DNA of 14,428 nucleotides from CAYWEP01 sp964613075 (GCA_964613075.1 CAZTFV010000032.1:1-14428); one strand, 5' to 3'; counted from the first letter of the stretch, positions 1 to 6,761 are shown. Made by a program: numbers and translations. Notes: generated by a model from the letters alone, not told the origin.

Positions 1-907
1 ATTGGTGGACTTTACGTAATTGCTTATTGGTAATATGTGTATAGATTTGCGTTGTTGCAATATTTTTGTGACCAAGCATTTCCTGAACAGACCTGATATC
101 CGCGCCGTTTGTCAGTAAATCTGTGGCAAACGAATGACGAAGCGTGTGGACGGTCGCATCCACAGGTAGCCTCGTTGCCTGGACATATTTTTTGACGATC
201 CGCTCCACACTTCGCGCGGTTAAGCGCATTTTCTCACCCTCCTCCAATTCTTCAATACGCCCAGAATAGCGAATAAACAACGGCTTGAAAGGGTCGTGTC
301 GCACGTGTAAATATCGCTTGATCCACTCTGCTGCTCGCTCAGAGACAAAAACAATACGACTTCTGCCGCCTTTACCGATAACGCCGAATTCTCGCCGGTC
401 AAGGTCGATTTGCTTATGATTCAGCTTCACCAGCTCTGATACCCGAAGTCCTGTGGAGAAGAGAAGCTCCAAGATTGCCCGATCCCGCATACCTTCTTCT
501 TTACTCGTGTCAGTCGCAGTAACCAGCCTGTCGATCTGGTCACGTTCTAAAAATTTCAGACTCCTGCTTTCGGTTTTTGGTAAGTCAATTTTTGATGGCT
601 CAAGGGTCTGAATATCGTTTTTGATAAGATACCGAAGGAACGAGCGAAGGGCAATAACATAATAGTTTTGTGTTACCTTTTTTAAAGGAATATTATTCAG
701 CGTTGGCTTGTTAGAAAGAAAAACGCGATATTTACGGACTGTGGCAAGATCCAGACTATCAATTGATTTACCTTTCTGTGTAACAAACCATTCTTCAAAA
801 ACCCGCAGGTAATGTTTGTAATCACGAATTGTGAGTTTACTGCAATTCTTTTCTATTTCTAAGTGCTCAAGAAACTGGTTGATGAGATCGGGGAGCAGGG
901 CAGCCAT
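1..907 (-). CDS. Tyrosine recombinase, XerC/XerD-like (3' end outside window)
   Basis: This is a site-specific DNA recombinase that cuts and rejoins DNA through a tyrosine-DNA intermediate; it could be the chromosome-dimer Xer enzyme or a mobile-element integrase. The 302 visible residues read off the left edge without a stop. Residues 1-100 form the SAM-like core-binding region (TIRDYKHYLRVFEEWF near 26-41). The catalytic domain shows Arg155 (STGLRVSEL), Lys179 (GKGGRSR), His254 and Arg257 (HTLRHSFAT), His280 (LGHKN) and the nucleophile Tyr289 (TTQIYTH), so all six active residues are present. Xer proteins are usually about 300 residues, so little is missing. The ATG at 907 has no Shine-Dalgarno sequence but lies 10 nt after a good promoter -10. 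The gene diverges from the trehalase-like gene with only 39 bp between starts. Xer versus integrase cannot be decided without flanking sequence. Confidence 0.93.
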   Translation of the reverse strand, partial: MAALLPDLINQFLEHLEIEKNCSKLTIRDYKHYLRVFEEWFVTQKGKSIDSLDLATVRKYRVFLSNKPTLNNIPLKKVTQNYYVIALRSFLRYLIKNDIQTLEPSKIDLPKTESRSLKFLERDQIDRLVTATDTSKEEGMRDRAILELLFSTGLRVSELVKLNHKQIDLDRREFGVIGKGGRSRIVFVSERAAEWIKRYLHVRHDPFKPLFIRYSGRIEELEEGEKMRLTARSVERIVKKYVQATRLPVDATVHTLRHSFATDLLTNGADIRSVQEMLGHKNIATTQIYTHITNKQLRKVHQ

Positions 908-917
908 ATGGACTATT

Positions 918-953
918 ACTCTACAGGAAACGCAGGAGATATGTCAATGTCAA
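918..953 (-). promoter_or_regulatory. Promoter of the tyrosine recombinase gene
   Basis: On the minus strand two abutting TTGACA hexamers (953-948 and 947-942) precede TAGAGT (923-918). The nearer TTGACA is 18 bp from that -10. Only 10 nt separate the -10 from the ATG at 907, so the transcript should start within a few bases of the start codon. The -35 overlaps the likely start codon of the divergent trehalase-like gene. Confidence 0.6.
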
Positions 954-2356
954 CCTCTTGTATTCTTACGGTTTTCTCTTTACACTTTAAATTACCACAT
1001 ATGCTCTCTGATCAATATAGAGACTGTCTCGATTTTATCGATAGTTACTGGGATCAGATTACACATGATCACAAAGACAGCCAGGGCGATCCGCATGTTA
1101 TTCCGCTACCAAATGTGTTTATAAATCCCAACGCGGAATCGCACTGGAAAGTCTCGATGTTCTACTGGGACAGCTTCTTTATGATCCGCGGCCTGATTGA
1201 TACTGACCGCGACTGGGTGATTCCCGAAGTCGTTGATAATTTTATCTATCTTTTTAACACTTTTGGCATTATTCCCAATGCCAGTGTCTGGGCTTTTTTA
1301 GGCCATTCGCAGCCGCCATTTCTTACCTCAATGATCTTTGACGCCTACTATGCAATCCAGCGCTCAAGCGGCGTGGTAGATTACGGAAAAGGTCCGTATA
1401 TCAGACACTGGCTCAAAAACCGCATTGAAGTCGCAAAAAGGGAATATCATCATGTCTGGGAAGATAATGAAATATTTCAGCACAAGATTGAAAAGCTTGG
1501 GCTCAGCCGATACGGTGACCGAGATGTCGGATACGCACTGACTTCTGAGCGTGAATCAGGCTGGGATTTTACCACCAGATTTTATAACCGCTGTCATGAT
1601 TTTCTGCCGGTCGATCTGAATTCATACTTACATAAATACGAAAAAGATTTTGCCAAGACGGCAAATATATTGGGAGACAAAAAGGAGGAAACAAAATGGG
1701 AGGAACGCGCCAAAACGCGGCATGAGCGAATGAAAAAATATATGTGGAATGAAAAAGAAGGCTTTTTCTTTGACTATGATTACAAAAATAACTTTCAAAG
1801 CGAATTTTATTCTCTGGCAGGGTTTGTACCGCTTTGGGCAAAGCTTGCGACGTTTGATGAAGCCAAACGCGCGCGGGAAAAATTATCGCTGTTTGAAACA
1901 GACTACGGTCTGACGATTACGGCAAAAATCTCCATGCCGGGCACTATTTACTTTGACCATATACCGAAAGCCTTTAGAATATCTATTGAAGCCTTGATGG
2001 AGCCGAAGCAATGGGATTATCCCAATATCTGGCCTCCGCTTGAGTATCTGACAGCTATTGGCTTACTGCGCTATGGTTTTATCGATGATGCGGTACGAAT
2101 TATGCATAAATCAGTCAAAGCAAATTACGGCATTTTCAAAAAATACGGGGCTCTGCTTGAGAAAATTGACGCAACGACCGGAGAGAAGCCGAAATACTAC
2201 TGGTATGCGCCGCAATTCGGATTCGGCTGGACAAATGCGATTTTCTATCGCTATGTGAAGATATTGGAATTGATCGAAGCAAGACAAGGCAAGATCTTCA
2301 CCGACGAAGCGCTCGCAGCCGGCCCACCCTACAGCCTCACCGGAGTCCTGCACTAA
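947..2356 (+). CDS. Trehalase-like glycosidase (GH37 fold)
   Basis: This is probably a six-hairpin glycosidase of the trehalase family, which hydrolyses trehalose to glucose. Taking ATG 947 as start (469 aa), the motifs in order are FYWDSFF (72-78, the first trehalase signature), HSQPP (120-124), SGWDF (204-208, where Asp207 matches the general acid of E. coli trehalase), QWDYPNIWPP (355-364, second signature) and GFGWTN (425-430). The Glu expected seven residues before FGWTN, the catalytic base in E. coli, aligns with Trp419, so activity on trehalose is uncertain. Start choice: AGGAG at 934-938 is 8 nt from ATG 947, one of the few proper ribosome-binding sites in the window; ATG 863 would overlap the recombinase and ATG 1001 has no such site. 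The protein is shorter at the N-terminus than E. coli TreA, and I see no clear signal peptide, so a cytoplasmic enzyme is likely. Confidence 0.82.
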   Translation: MSTSCILTVFSLHFKLPHMLSDQYRDCLDFIDSYWDQITHDHKDSQGDPHVIPLPNVFINPNAESHWKVSMFYWDSFFMIRGLIDTDRDWVIPEVVDNFIYLFNTFGIIPNASVWAFLGHSQPPFLTSMIFDAYYAIQRSSGVVDYGKGPYIRHWLKNRIEVAKREYHHVWEDNEIFQHKIEKLGLSRYGDRDVGYALTSERESGWDFTTRFYNRCHDFLPVDLNSYLHKYEKDFAKTANILGDKKEETKWEERAKTRHERMKKYMWNEKEGFFFDYDYKNNFQSEFYSLAGFVPLWAKLATFDEAKRAREKLSLFETDYGLTITAKISMPGTIYFDHIPKAFRISIEALMEPKQWDYPNIWPPLEYLTAIGLLRYGFIDDAVRIMHKSVKANYGIFKKYGALLEKIDATTGEKPKYYWYAPQFGFGWTNAIFYRYVKILELIEARQGKIFTDEALAAGPPYSLTGVLH

Positions 2357-2376
2357 ACAAGCTATACAAGTCGAGC

Positions 2377-2405
2377 TTGATTATTGAACACCCTAGTACT
2401 ATAAT
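2377..2405 (+). promoter_or_regulatory. Promoter of the metallopeptidase gene, leaderless layout
   Basis: TTGATT (2377-2382), a 17-bp spacer and a perfect TATAAT (2400-2405). The ATG at 2414 begins after only 8 further bases, so transcription should start at or next to the start codon, and no Shine-Dalgarno sequence is present. A 6-bp inverted repeat (CAAGCT 2358-2363, AGCTTG 2374-2379) overlaps the -35 and could be a small hairpin at the end of the upstream transcript. Confidence 0.75.
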
Positions 2406-2413
2406 ACCTGCTT

Positions 2414-3607
2414 ATGGCTGAGTTATTGAGTCGTTTACAGGCATCCCCTGATACAGTCAAAAGAAAAATTCGAGAATGGGCTCCAAGAACCGCACTAGCA
2501 GCACTATCTGTTGCAGCCCCATTGGTTGCTCAACGACCTACAGAGACTATGCAACTAGTCGAACCAACTGTAGCATCTTCTGAGGTATTTGGAAACAGAG
2601 ATGTAGCAGTTGTCCTTCTTGATTTTGACGGCGATGCTGACCCGTCTTTTAAGCCTCATATTGAACAAATTGTTCAGGGTGATGGTATCAAAAAAAGTGA
2701 CTATGTGACAGTCCCATCGGTAAGAGACTACTTATATGCAGCGACTGATGGACAGCTTGTTGTTGATTTTAGCGTATTCGGACCTTATAGCTCTTCTGTT
2801 TCCGAAGAGTTGGTATGTGAATTTCCTGTTGTGCAGAAAGCTGGACAGGATGCAGCTGCTAATGATGGTATAGATCTACAAAATTATGGTGCAGTTTTTT
2901 ATGTTACTGATGAATATAACGAAAACTGTGGTTATTTAGGACGAAGGTTACGAGGTACTGATGAGATTGTGATGAATGGCACTGACCCTACTAATGCTAA
3001 TGAGTATGTTCATGAGCTTGGACATGCATGGTGGGAGCTCCCTCATGCAAATGGGTATGATTTTATGATCTGTGGAGATCTTAACTCAACAACAGATGAT
3101 TGTACTAAAGAAGGGATAGACTATTATGATCCTATGAACCACGATCCACATAACGATTTGACGTATGGCCTCAATGCACCACATAAAATTGCCTTGGGAC
3201 TTATCAAGCCTGAAGACATACTTACAATTACAGAGTCTGGCGTGTACGAAGTTATAGGAAGCGAGATTGAAGGACAAGGAACACATGTCCTTAAAATTAA
3301 AAAACCAAATAGTCATGATGAATATTATTACTTGGAATATATGCAGCCATTACAATTTCCGTTTATGAGTGACGAAGAGTGGAAGAAAAAAGTAGACTCC
3401 GCTTATGGAAATGAATTAAATATGCATGTTTGGAATGGAGATCCTGCGATGTCAACACAACAGGTAAGAGGAATTCAACCGAACCCACACAAAAATCCGC
3501 ATCTTTTTACCGATGAAACAGGAACTTTTGAGATATCGTTTTATGAGCTTGGCCCTGAAAAAGCTGTACTTGAAATTACCTTTCACAGCAATTCTACAAA
3601 ACCGTAA
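2414..3607 (+). CDS. Secreted or anchored zinc metallopeptidase, M11 (gametolysin)-like
   Basis: This is a probable extracellular zinc protease of 397 aa. A basic N-terminus (KRKIREWAPR, 16-25) precedes a hydrophobic Ala/Leu stretch (26-39), consistent with a signal peptide or anchor. The zinc motif is HELGH at 200-204 (His200, Glu201, His204), and His211 in LPHANGYD is the likely third ligand. That spacing is one residue longer than the usual HExxHxxGxxH of metzincins. YYDPMNHDP (237-245) could supply the Met-turn, and NAPHKIALGLI (254-264) resembles the NAP-H-K-LGW segment of M11/M6-type peptidases. The C-terminal 130 residues look beta-rich. Four Cys (135, 172, 220, 230) suggest disulfides outside the cell. 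It has its own promoter, so it is not in an operon with the trehalase-like gene. The assignment rests on motifs; the family subgroup is uncertain. Confidence 0.8.
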   Translation: MAELLSRLQASPDTVKRKIREWAPRTALAALSVAAPLVAQRPTETMQLVEPTVASSEVFGNRDVAVVLLDFDGDADPSFKPHIEQIVQGDGIKKSDYVTVPSVRDYLYAATDGQLVVDFSVFGPYSSSVSEELVCEFPVVQKAGQDAAANDGIDLQNYGAVFYVTDEYNENCGYLGRRLRGTDEIVMNGTDPTNANEYVHELGHAWWELPHANGYDFMICGDLNSTTDDCTKEGIDYYDPMNHDPHNDLTYGLNAPHKIALGLIKPEDILTITESGVYEVIGSEIEGQGTHVLKIKKPNSHDEYYYLEYMQPLQFPFMSDEEWKKKVDSAYGNELNMHVWNGDPAMSTQQVRGIQPNPHKNPHLFTDETGTFEISFYELGPEKAVLEITFHSNSTKP

Positions 3608-3641
3608 ATTCTCACAAAACACGTCCTGGAGTAGGGGAGCG

Positions 3642-3670
3642 TTGCATTTCTCACTTTCGCAAACTATAAT
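3642..3670 (+). promoter_or_regulatory. Promoter-like sequence downstream of the metallopeptidase
   Basis: TTGCAT (3642-3647), 17 bp, then perfect TATAAT (3665-3670). An ATG follows after 9 nt (3680), the same layout as at the metallopeptidase gene. The -35 matches consensus poorly (3 of 6). The ORF it would serve is only 41 codons. Confidence 0.45.
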
Positions 3671-3679
3671 ACTCCCGAT

Positions 3680-4029
3680 ATGGAAATCTGCAGAGCCTCA
3701 ACTGACATGACTTACTCGAGATTTTCGCTGGATACGGCTCATGAACCGACAAATAGAAGTCAAAAAATGTGCGACGTGGCCAGAATGATTTTCGAATCTG
3801 CTTAGTTTCGCCTCAAGTACCTGGGTCAAAAAGTGACAAAGGCGCGCCTCGCATACCAAGAAGAAAATTACTTTTTGCGGCAATTGTCACAATACCTACC
3901 CTTGGAGCAATCTTGACTGATCGCTTTATTCCGGAAAAAGACAACAAATCACCTGATATGTCACCAACTCCTACTGTCGAAGTTACACCTATAACCCTTT
4001 TCTACAACCCCAACTCTTCCCAGCCGTAA
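3680..4029 (+). pseudogene. Possible broken gene for a small secreted or anchored protein
   Basis: Two ORFs overlap in different frames. The first (3680-3805, 41 codons) begins at an ATG placed 9 nt after a TATAAT box. The second is open from 3757, has GTG 3769 as its only early start, and ends at 4029 (86 codons from the GTG). Its second half looks like real protein: RIPRRKLLFAAIVTIPTLG is a basic stretch plus membrane segment, followed by a Pro/Thr linker (SPTPTVEVTPI) typical of secreted proteins of these bacteria. A frameshift between the two would explain a promoter with a good start but a misplaced body. Alternatively the GTG ORF alone is the gene, or neither is. No family is recognised. 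Confidence 0.3.
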
Positions 4030-4342
4030 TTTCAACTCTAAAACCCCGGTTTATGATTGCTCATATATCTGCCTTATGTCTTAGGCCCTACGATTGATTT
4101 TGCGGCCTGTCTGGATTTGATGAGCATCAATAAGTCTCTCCACAGGAAACTTTGTTATGAAAACCACTCCTCCCTTTCAGTATTCTCTTCGGAGAAGGCA
4201 GTTTCACTCAATTCAGCCTCAAAATAGGCAACAAAAGCGTGTGTTGTGCCTATACAAACCCTATAGTAGGGGACAGGCAAAAAACCGCCTCCACATAAGG
4301 ATAGAGAATCTCAGCTCTCGCAGATTCAAGCAGAAATAAATT

Positions 4343-4370
4343 TTAGAAATTAGAAATTAGAAATTAGAAA
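4343..4370. repeat. Heptamer array (TTAGAAA)x4, copy 1
   Basis: Four exact consecutive TTAGAAA units make 28 bp. The same 28-bp arrangement, with one altered unit, occurs at 12063-12090. The array is in non-coding DNA. Confidence 0.9.
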
Positions 4371-4506
4371 TTTTTGTGGCTCTCCCCTCAGCATTCTACT
4401 CTCATCGCGTCGTAAAAGTATTATTGTGCGACATAATCATATAAGCTTCCCAGTGATATTTTCTGAGGGCTTATTGTGCCGTATGGCAACTGGCTTATGA
4501 CCGTAC

Positions 4507-4515
4507 TGTGCATAA
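4507..4515 (-). promoter_or_regulatory. DnaA-box match
   Basis: TGTGCATAA is the complement of TTATGCACA, a match to the DnaA box TTATNCACA. It lies in gene-poor DNA about 310 bp from a second match. A third match at 7844-7852 lies inside a coding region, so chance matches do occur in this window. Confidence 0.3.
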
Positions 4516-4660
4516 TGACGCTGCAGAGAATAAAGCAGTGTCTATTTGCTACATGAAGGCAACACTCTATCCATAGTTATGTATGTGCTGCAATACTTAT
4601 GCGGTTAGTACCAGAATAAGACAGACACCTTTTCCTCCCTGTATATTGGGCAGACTGTCA

Positions 4661-4684
4661 TTTAGATTGATATATCAGTCTAAA
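4661..4684. promoter_or_regulatory. 24-bp near-perfect palindrome (operator- or hairpin-like)
   Basis: TTTAGATTGATATATCAGTCTAAA reads the same on both strands except for one symmetrical pair (T4667/G4678), which could still pair as G-U in RNA. Without a neighbouring start codon it cannot be tied to a gene. It could be a protein-binding site or a hairpin without a loop. Confidence 0.45.
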
Positions 4685-4822
4685 TATATTACTTTAGCCT
4701 CGAAAATGTAAGAAATTGATGTTCGTATTTTTTCCCCTTTTCCGTTGAGGGAAATGACAATTGTAGCGAACGAACTTGTATTCTGTGAAAACTAAAGGGT
4801 AAATCCGTGAAAATATGCTTAG

Positions 4823-4831
4823 TTATCCACA
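4823..4831 (+). promoter_or_regulatory. DnaA-box match (consensus TTATCCACA)
   Basis: TTATCCACA is the strict DnaA-box sequence. It is flanked by three GTGAAAA words (starting near 4786, 4807 and 4838) and followed by AT-rich DNA, as in replication origins. However, no dnaA, dnaN or rpmH gene is in the window. Confidence 0.35.
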
Positions 4832-4951
4832 TTTCCTGTGAAAATTTATCCTATAATTTGCATTAATTATATCAAACTATATCAGCCAAACGAAAGCATA
4901 TATTATAGGACTTTTCTACTCTCTTACCTTCTCCTCTTCCCCGTCCCGCCA

Positions 4952-5043
4952 AGACGAAGAGTATCAAAAATATCAGATGCTTTTAAACTACGTTTTGCTC
5001 CTGATACCCCTGGTACTCTTGGTACACCTGATACTCTTCGTCT
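4952..5043 (-). repeat. Palindromic element, copy A (intergenic)
   Basis: A perfect 15-bp inverted repeat (AGACGAAGAGTATCA at 4952-4966, complement at 5029-5043) encloses TATCAG (4971-4976) and CTGATA (5001-5006). Bases 5000-5020 are identical to 9297-9317 in copy B. On the minus strand one frame reads RVPGVSGAKRSLKASD followed by IFDTLRLGG, similar to the peptide encoded by copy B. The stop codon of the upstream membrane-protein gene (5042-5044) touches the outer arm, so the stem also forms the 3' end of that transcript. There is no T-run, so it is not a typical intrinsic terminator. Confidence 0.85.
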
Positions 5044-5899
5044 ACTTCCCCCACGAGGTAAATAACAGCAACACAAAGAACACAAATACTCCTACCCACA
5101 CATATTCCCACAGTACGCCTTTGAAGAGCCGCCTTTCAAACCATACGTGTGAAAGTCCGACAGTCGTATAAAATAAACCGGTTAGAAAGAGCGCAATCAC
5201 TGTCGGAATGCTCGGCCAAAACCACAATGCTACTGCCGCTTCAGCCAAACAAACAGTTAAGGCAAGTACCCAAAGCAGAACAGATTGTGACGTTTTCTGA
5301 AGCGTATAGGACCAGATTGATTGATAGATCAACAGATATGAATAGATAAAAATAACGGCAATAAGCGGAATGGCTGAGATATGCAATGTAAAAACAATAT
5401 TTGTGAGAAGGAAAAATGATACGAGTGTTACGACAAATGAAACGATCCTGGCACCCGATAAGAGCGCAATAGTCCTGATAGATCCGACAATGAAAATGTT
5501 TTGGGAAAGAAATAATGAATAGAGTCCGAAAGCGTACAGACCGGTTAGGATAATTCGGGAAAGAAGTCGTGCCGGTATGAGGAAGTAAAATAAGCCGAAA
5601 GCAAGGCTATACAGCAATGGCAGAATAAAAACATTGACCGTAAAGTTCTCTTTTAGATCGCTTCGTATAGCCCACCAGAGAAAAAGAACGGTCATAACCG
5701 AAAACACGATCGGAAAAATAAATCCGGATGCACCGAATTGAAACTGCGCAATAAACAGAACGCTTGAAAGGACTATAACAGCAGCGACGAATTTCTGCCT
5801 CTTATCCAGGCTGAACTCGATGGTTTTTCTTCCTTTTTTTTGTCCTTGTAGCCGTTTTGTCAGCGAACCGACAAACTGCGGACGTGATATGAGATTCAT
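5042..5899 (-). CDS. Polytopic membrane protein of unknown function
   Basis: The 285-aa protein has a basic cytoplasmic N-terminus (about 1-37, with KRLQGQKKGRK), then roughly eight hydrophobic segments from residue 38 to the C-terminus, separated by short charged turns (RSDLKEN near 79, PARLLSR near 109, WFERRLFKG near 254). I see no catalytic motif. It resembles unassigned membrane proteins of Patescibacteria (a DUF5656-type family is a possibility, not a firm match). ATG 5899 lies 6 nt after the yebC stop, so the two genes are almost certainly co-transcribed, with no Shine-Dalgarno site. Its stop codon abuts palindromic element A. Coding is well supported by length and consistent hydrophobic pattern; function is open. 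Confidence 0.85.
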   Translation of the reverse strand: MNLISRPQFVGSLTKRLQGQKKGRKTIEFSLDKRQKFVAAVIVLSSVLFIAQFQFGASGFIFPIVFSVMTVLFLWWAIRSDLKENFTVNVFILPLLYSLAFGLFYFLIPARLLSRIILTGLYAFGLYSLFLSQNIFIVGSIRTIALLSGARIVSFVVTLVSFFLLTNIVFTLHISAIPLIAVIFIYSYLLIYQSIWSYTLQKTSQSVLLWVLALTVCLAEAAVALWFWPSIPTVIALFLTGLFYTTVGLSHVWFERRLFKGVLWEYVWVGVFVFFVLLLFTSWGK

Positions 5900-5905
5900 G
5901 CAGTC

Positions 5906-6655
5906 TTAGATTTGCGCCAGTACCTTATCAGGAATATCAAAATTCGCGTACACTTCCTGGACGTCATTAAGCGCCTCAAGTTTTTCCATGAAACCTGTTG
6001 CCTTTTGTGCGGTCTCTTTATCGGTTATAGCAACGGTAACAACGGGTTTTCTGATAAGCGTAGCCGAAACAACCTGCAATCCTGCCTGACTGATGCTGTT
6101 TCGGACGCGGGCAAGGTTTTCAGGCTTTGTATAGATAAGCACTTCATTCCCCGCTTCTTCAACATCCTCTGCGCCGCAATCTGCTGCCAGTAAAAAAATT
6201 TCATCCGGTGACCTCCCTTTTTTTTCAACAGTTACAAGCCCATTCTGGGTAAATTGATACGCTACTGAGCCGACATTTCCCAGACTCCCCCCATTTTTGT
6301 CAAAGACGCTTTTTACCTCAGAAATTGTTCGCTGTTTATTGTCTGTTACTGCCTCAGCAATTACACTAAAGCCGCCCGGACCGAATCCTTCATAGACTGT
6401 TTCTTCAATCGCCTCCCCCGATCGTCCCGAGGCGCGCTGAATTGCCCGCTTTATATTTTCCTTGGGCATATTGTTCCCGCGTGCTGTCTCAATTGCAAGA
6501 CGCAATCTCGGATTTCCATTGGGATCCGTCACTCCCCCTCCCTGACGGATAGCAATAATAATTGCGTTGGCGAGCTTGGTGAATATTTTTCCCCGTTTTA
6601 CATCAGCTGCTCCTTTTTGCCGCTTTATTGTCGCCCATTTTGAATGACCACTCAT
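5906..6655 (-). CDS. yebC: YebC/TACO1-family protein
   Basis: YebC-family proteins are described as transcriptional regulators, and more recently as translation factors that help ribosomes through difficult sequences. The 249-aa product fits the family length and shows its hallmarks: MSGHSKWATIKRQKGAAD at the N-terminus, FTKLANAIIIAIRQGGG (about 25-41), RGNNMPKENIKRAIQ (about 60-74), YEGFGPGGFSVIAEAVTDN (about 86-104) and KNGGSLGNVGSVAYQF (about 117-132). The start is set at ATG 6655 because the family begins MSGHSKW; an in-frame GTG or ATG further up would add only MVV. A TATAAT box ends 8 nt before this ATG, suggesting a leaderless mRNA. It heads a two-gene unit with the membrane protein downstream. 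Confidence 0.97.
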   Translation of the reverse strand: MSGHSKWATIKRQKGAADVKRGKIFTKLANAIIIAIRQGGGVTDPNGNPRLRLAIETARGNNMPKENIKRAIQRASGRSGEAIEETVYEGFGPGGFSVIAEAVTDNKQRTISEVKSVFDKNGGSLGNVGSVAYQFTQNGLVTVEKKGRSPDEIFLLAADCGAEDVEEAGNEVLIYTKPENLARVRNSISQAGLQVVSATLIRKPVVTVAITDKETAQKATGFMEKLEALNDVQEVYANFDIPDKVLAQI

Positions 6656-6663
6656 AACCACCA

Positions 6664-6691
6664 ATTATAGCCTTTCTCTTGACAATTGCAA
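6664..6691 (-). promoter_or_regulatory. Promoter of yebC, leaderless layout
   Basis: On the minus strand TTGCAA (6691-6686), a 16-bp spacer and perfect TATAAT (6669-6664) precede ATG 6655 by 8 nt, the same -10 to ATG distance as at the metallopeptidase gene. It overlaps the divergent promoter of the TPR gene. Confidence 0.6.
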
Positions 6692-6707
6692 CAAATGTTT
6701 GTACAAT
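6679..6707 (+). promoter_or_regulatory. Promoter of the TPR-protein gene
   Basis: A perfect TTGACA (6679-6684), 17 bp, then TACAAT (6702-6707), close to an ideal sigma-70-type promoter. The expected start near 6714 leaves a leader of about 48 nt. The leader contains GTAAGGGGGTGG (6730-6741), about 20 nt before the ATG and so too far for a normal ribosome-binding site. Confidence 0.75.
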
Positions 6708-6761
6708 GCCAAATTACTGTAATAATCCCGTAAGGGGGTGGTTACAGTTACATTGCCCTAA

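Larger units (their letters stand above)
4030..4951. other. Gene-poor intergenic region
   Basis: I find no convincing coding sequence in these 0.9 kb. The 60-codon ORF at 4157-4339 has no start signal and no protein-like pattern. What it holds is a cUUCGg hairpin (4183-4196), inverted repeats at 4224-4253 and 4259-4271, a heptamer array (4343-4370), the 9-mer TTATTGTGC twice exactly 50 bp apart (4421, 4471), two DnaA-box matches, a near-perfect 24-bp palindrome (4661-4684), and an AT-rich part with a spaced inverted repeat TCCTATAAT/ATTATAGGA (4849-4857, 4902-4910). Confidence 0.6.

Noticed and set aside
863..946. Longer start (ATG 863) for the trehalase-like gene
   Set aside because: It would overlap the recombinase coding region. 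AGGAG at 934-938 is correctly spaced for ATG 947, and family conservation begins well after both.
3698..3883. A 61-codon minus-strand ORF
   Set aside because: No start signal and no protein pattern; it lies opposite the doubtful ORF pair at 3680-4029.
4157..4339. A 60-codon ORF in the gene-poor region
   Set aside because: Rich in Arg, Gln and Ser without pattern, no promoter or ribosome-binding site, and it crosses the hairpin cluster; likely chance.
4421..4479. TTATTGTGC repeated 50 bp apart as a CRISPR or iteron array
   Set aside because: Only two 9-bp copies, no third, and no spacer-repeat regularity or cas gene.
4500..4910. Firm call of a chromosomal replication origin
   Set aside because: Only two boxes, no dnaA/dnaN/rpmH neighbours and no skew information; kept as a finding only.
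4977..5171. A hydrophobic 64-codon plus-strand ORF
   Set aside because: It overlaps palindromic element A and then the membrane-protein gene in antisense. The hydrophobic look comes from the complement of the repeat and of that gene.
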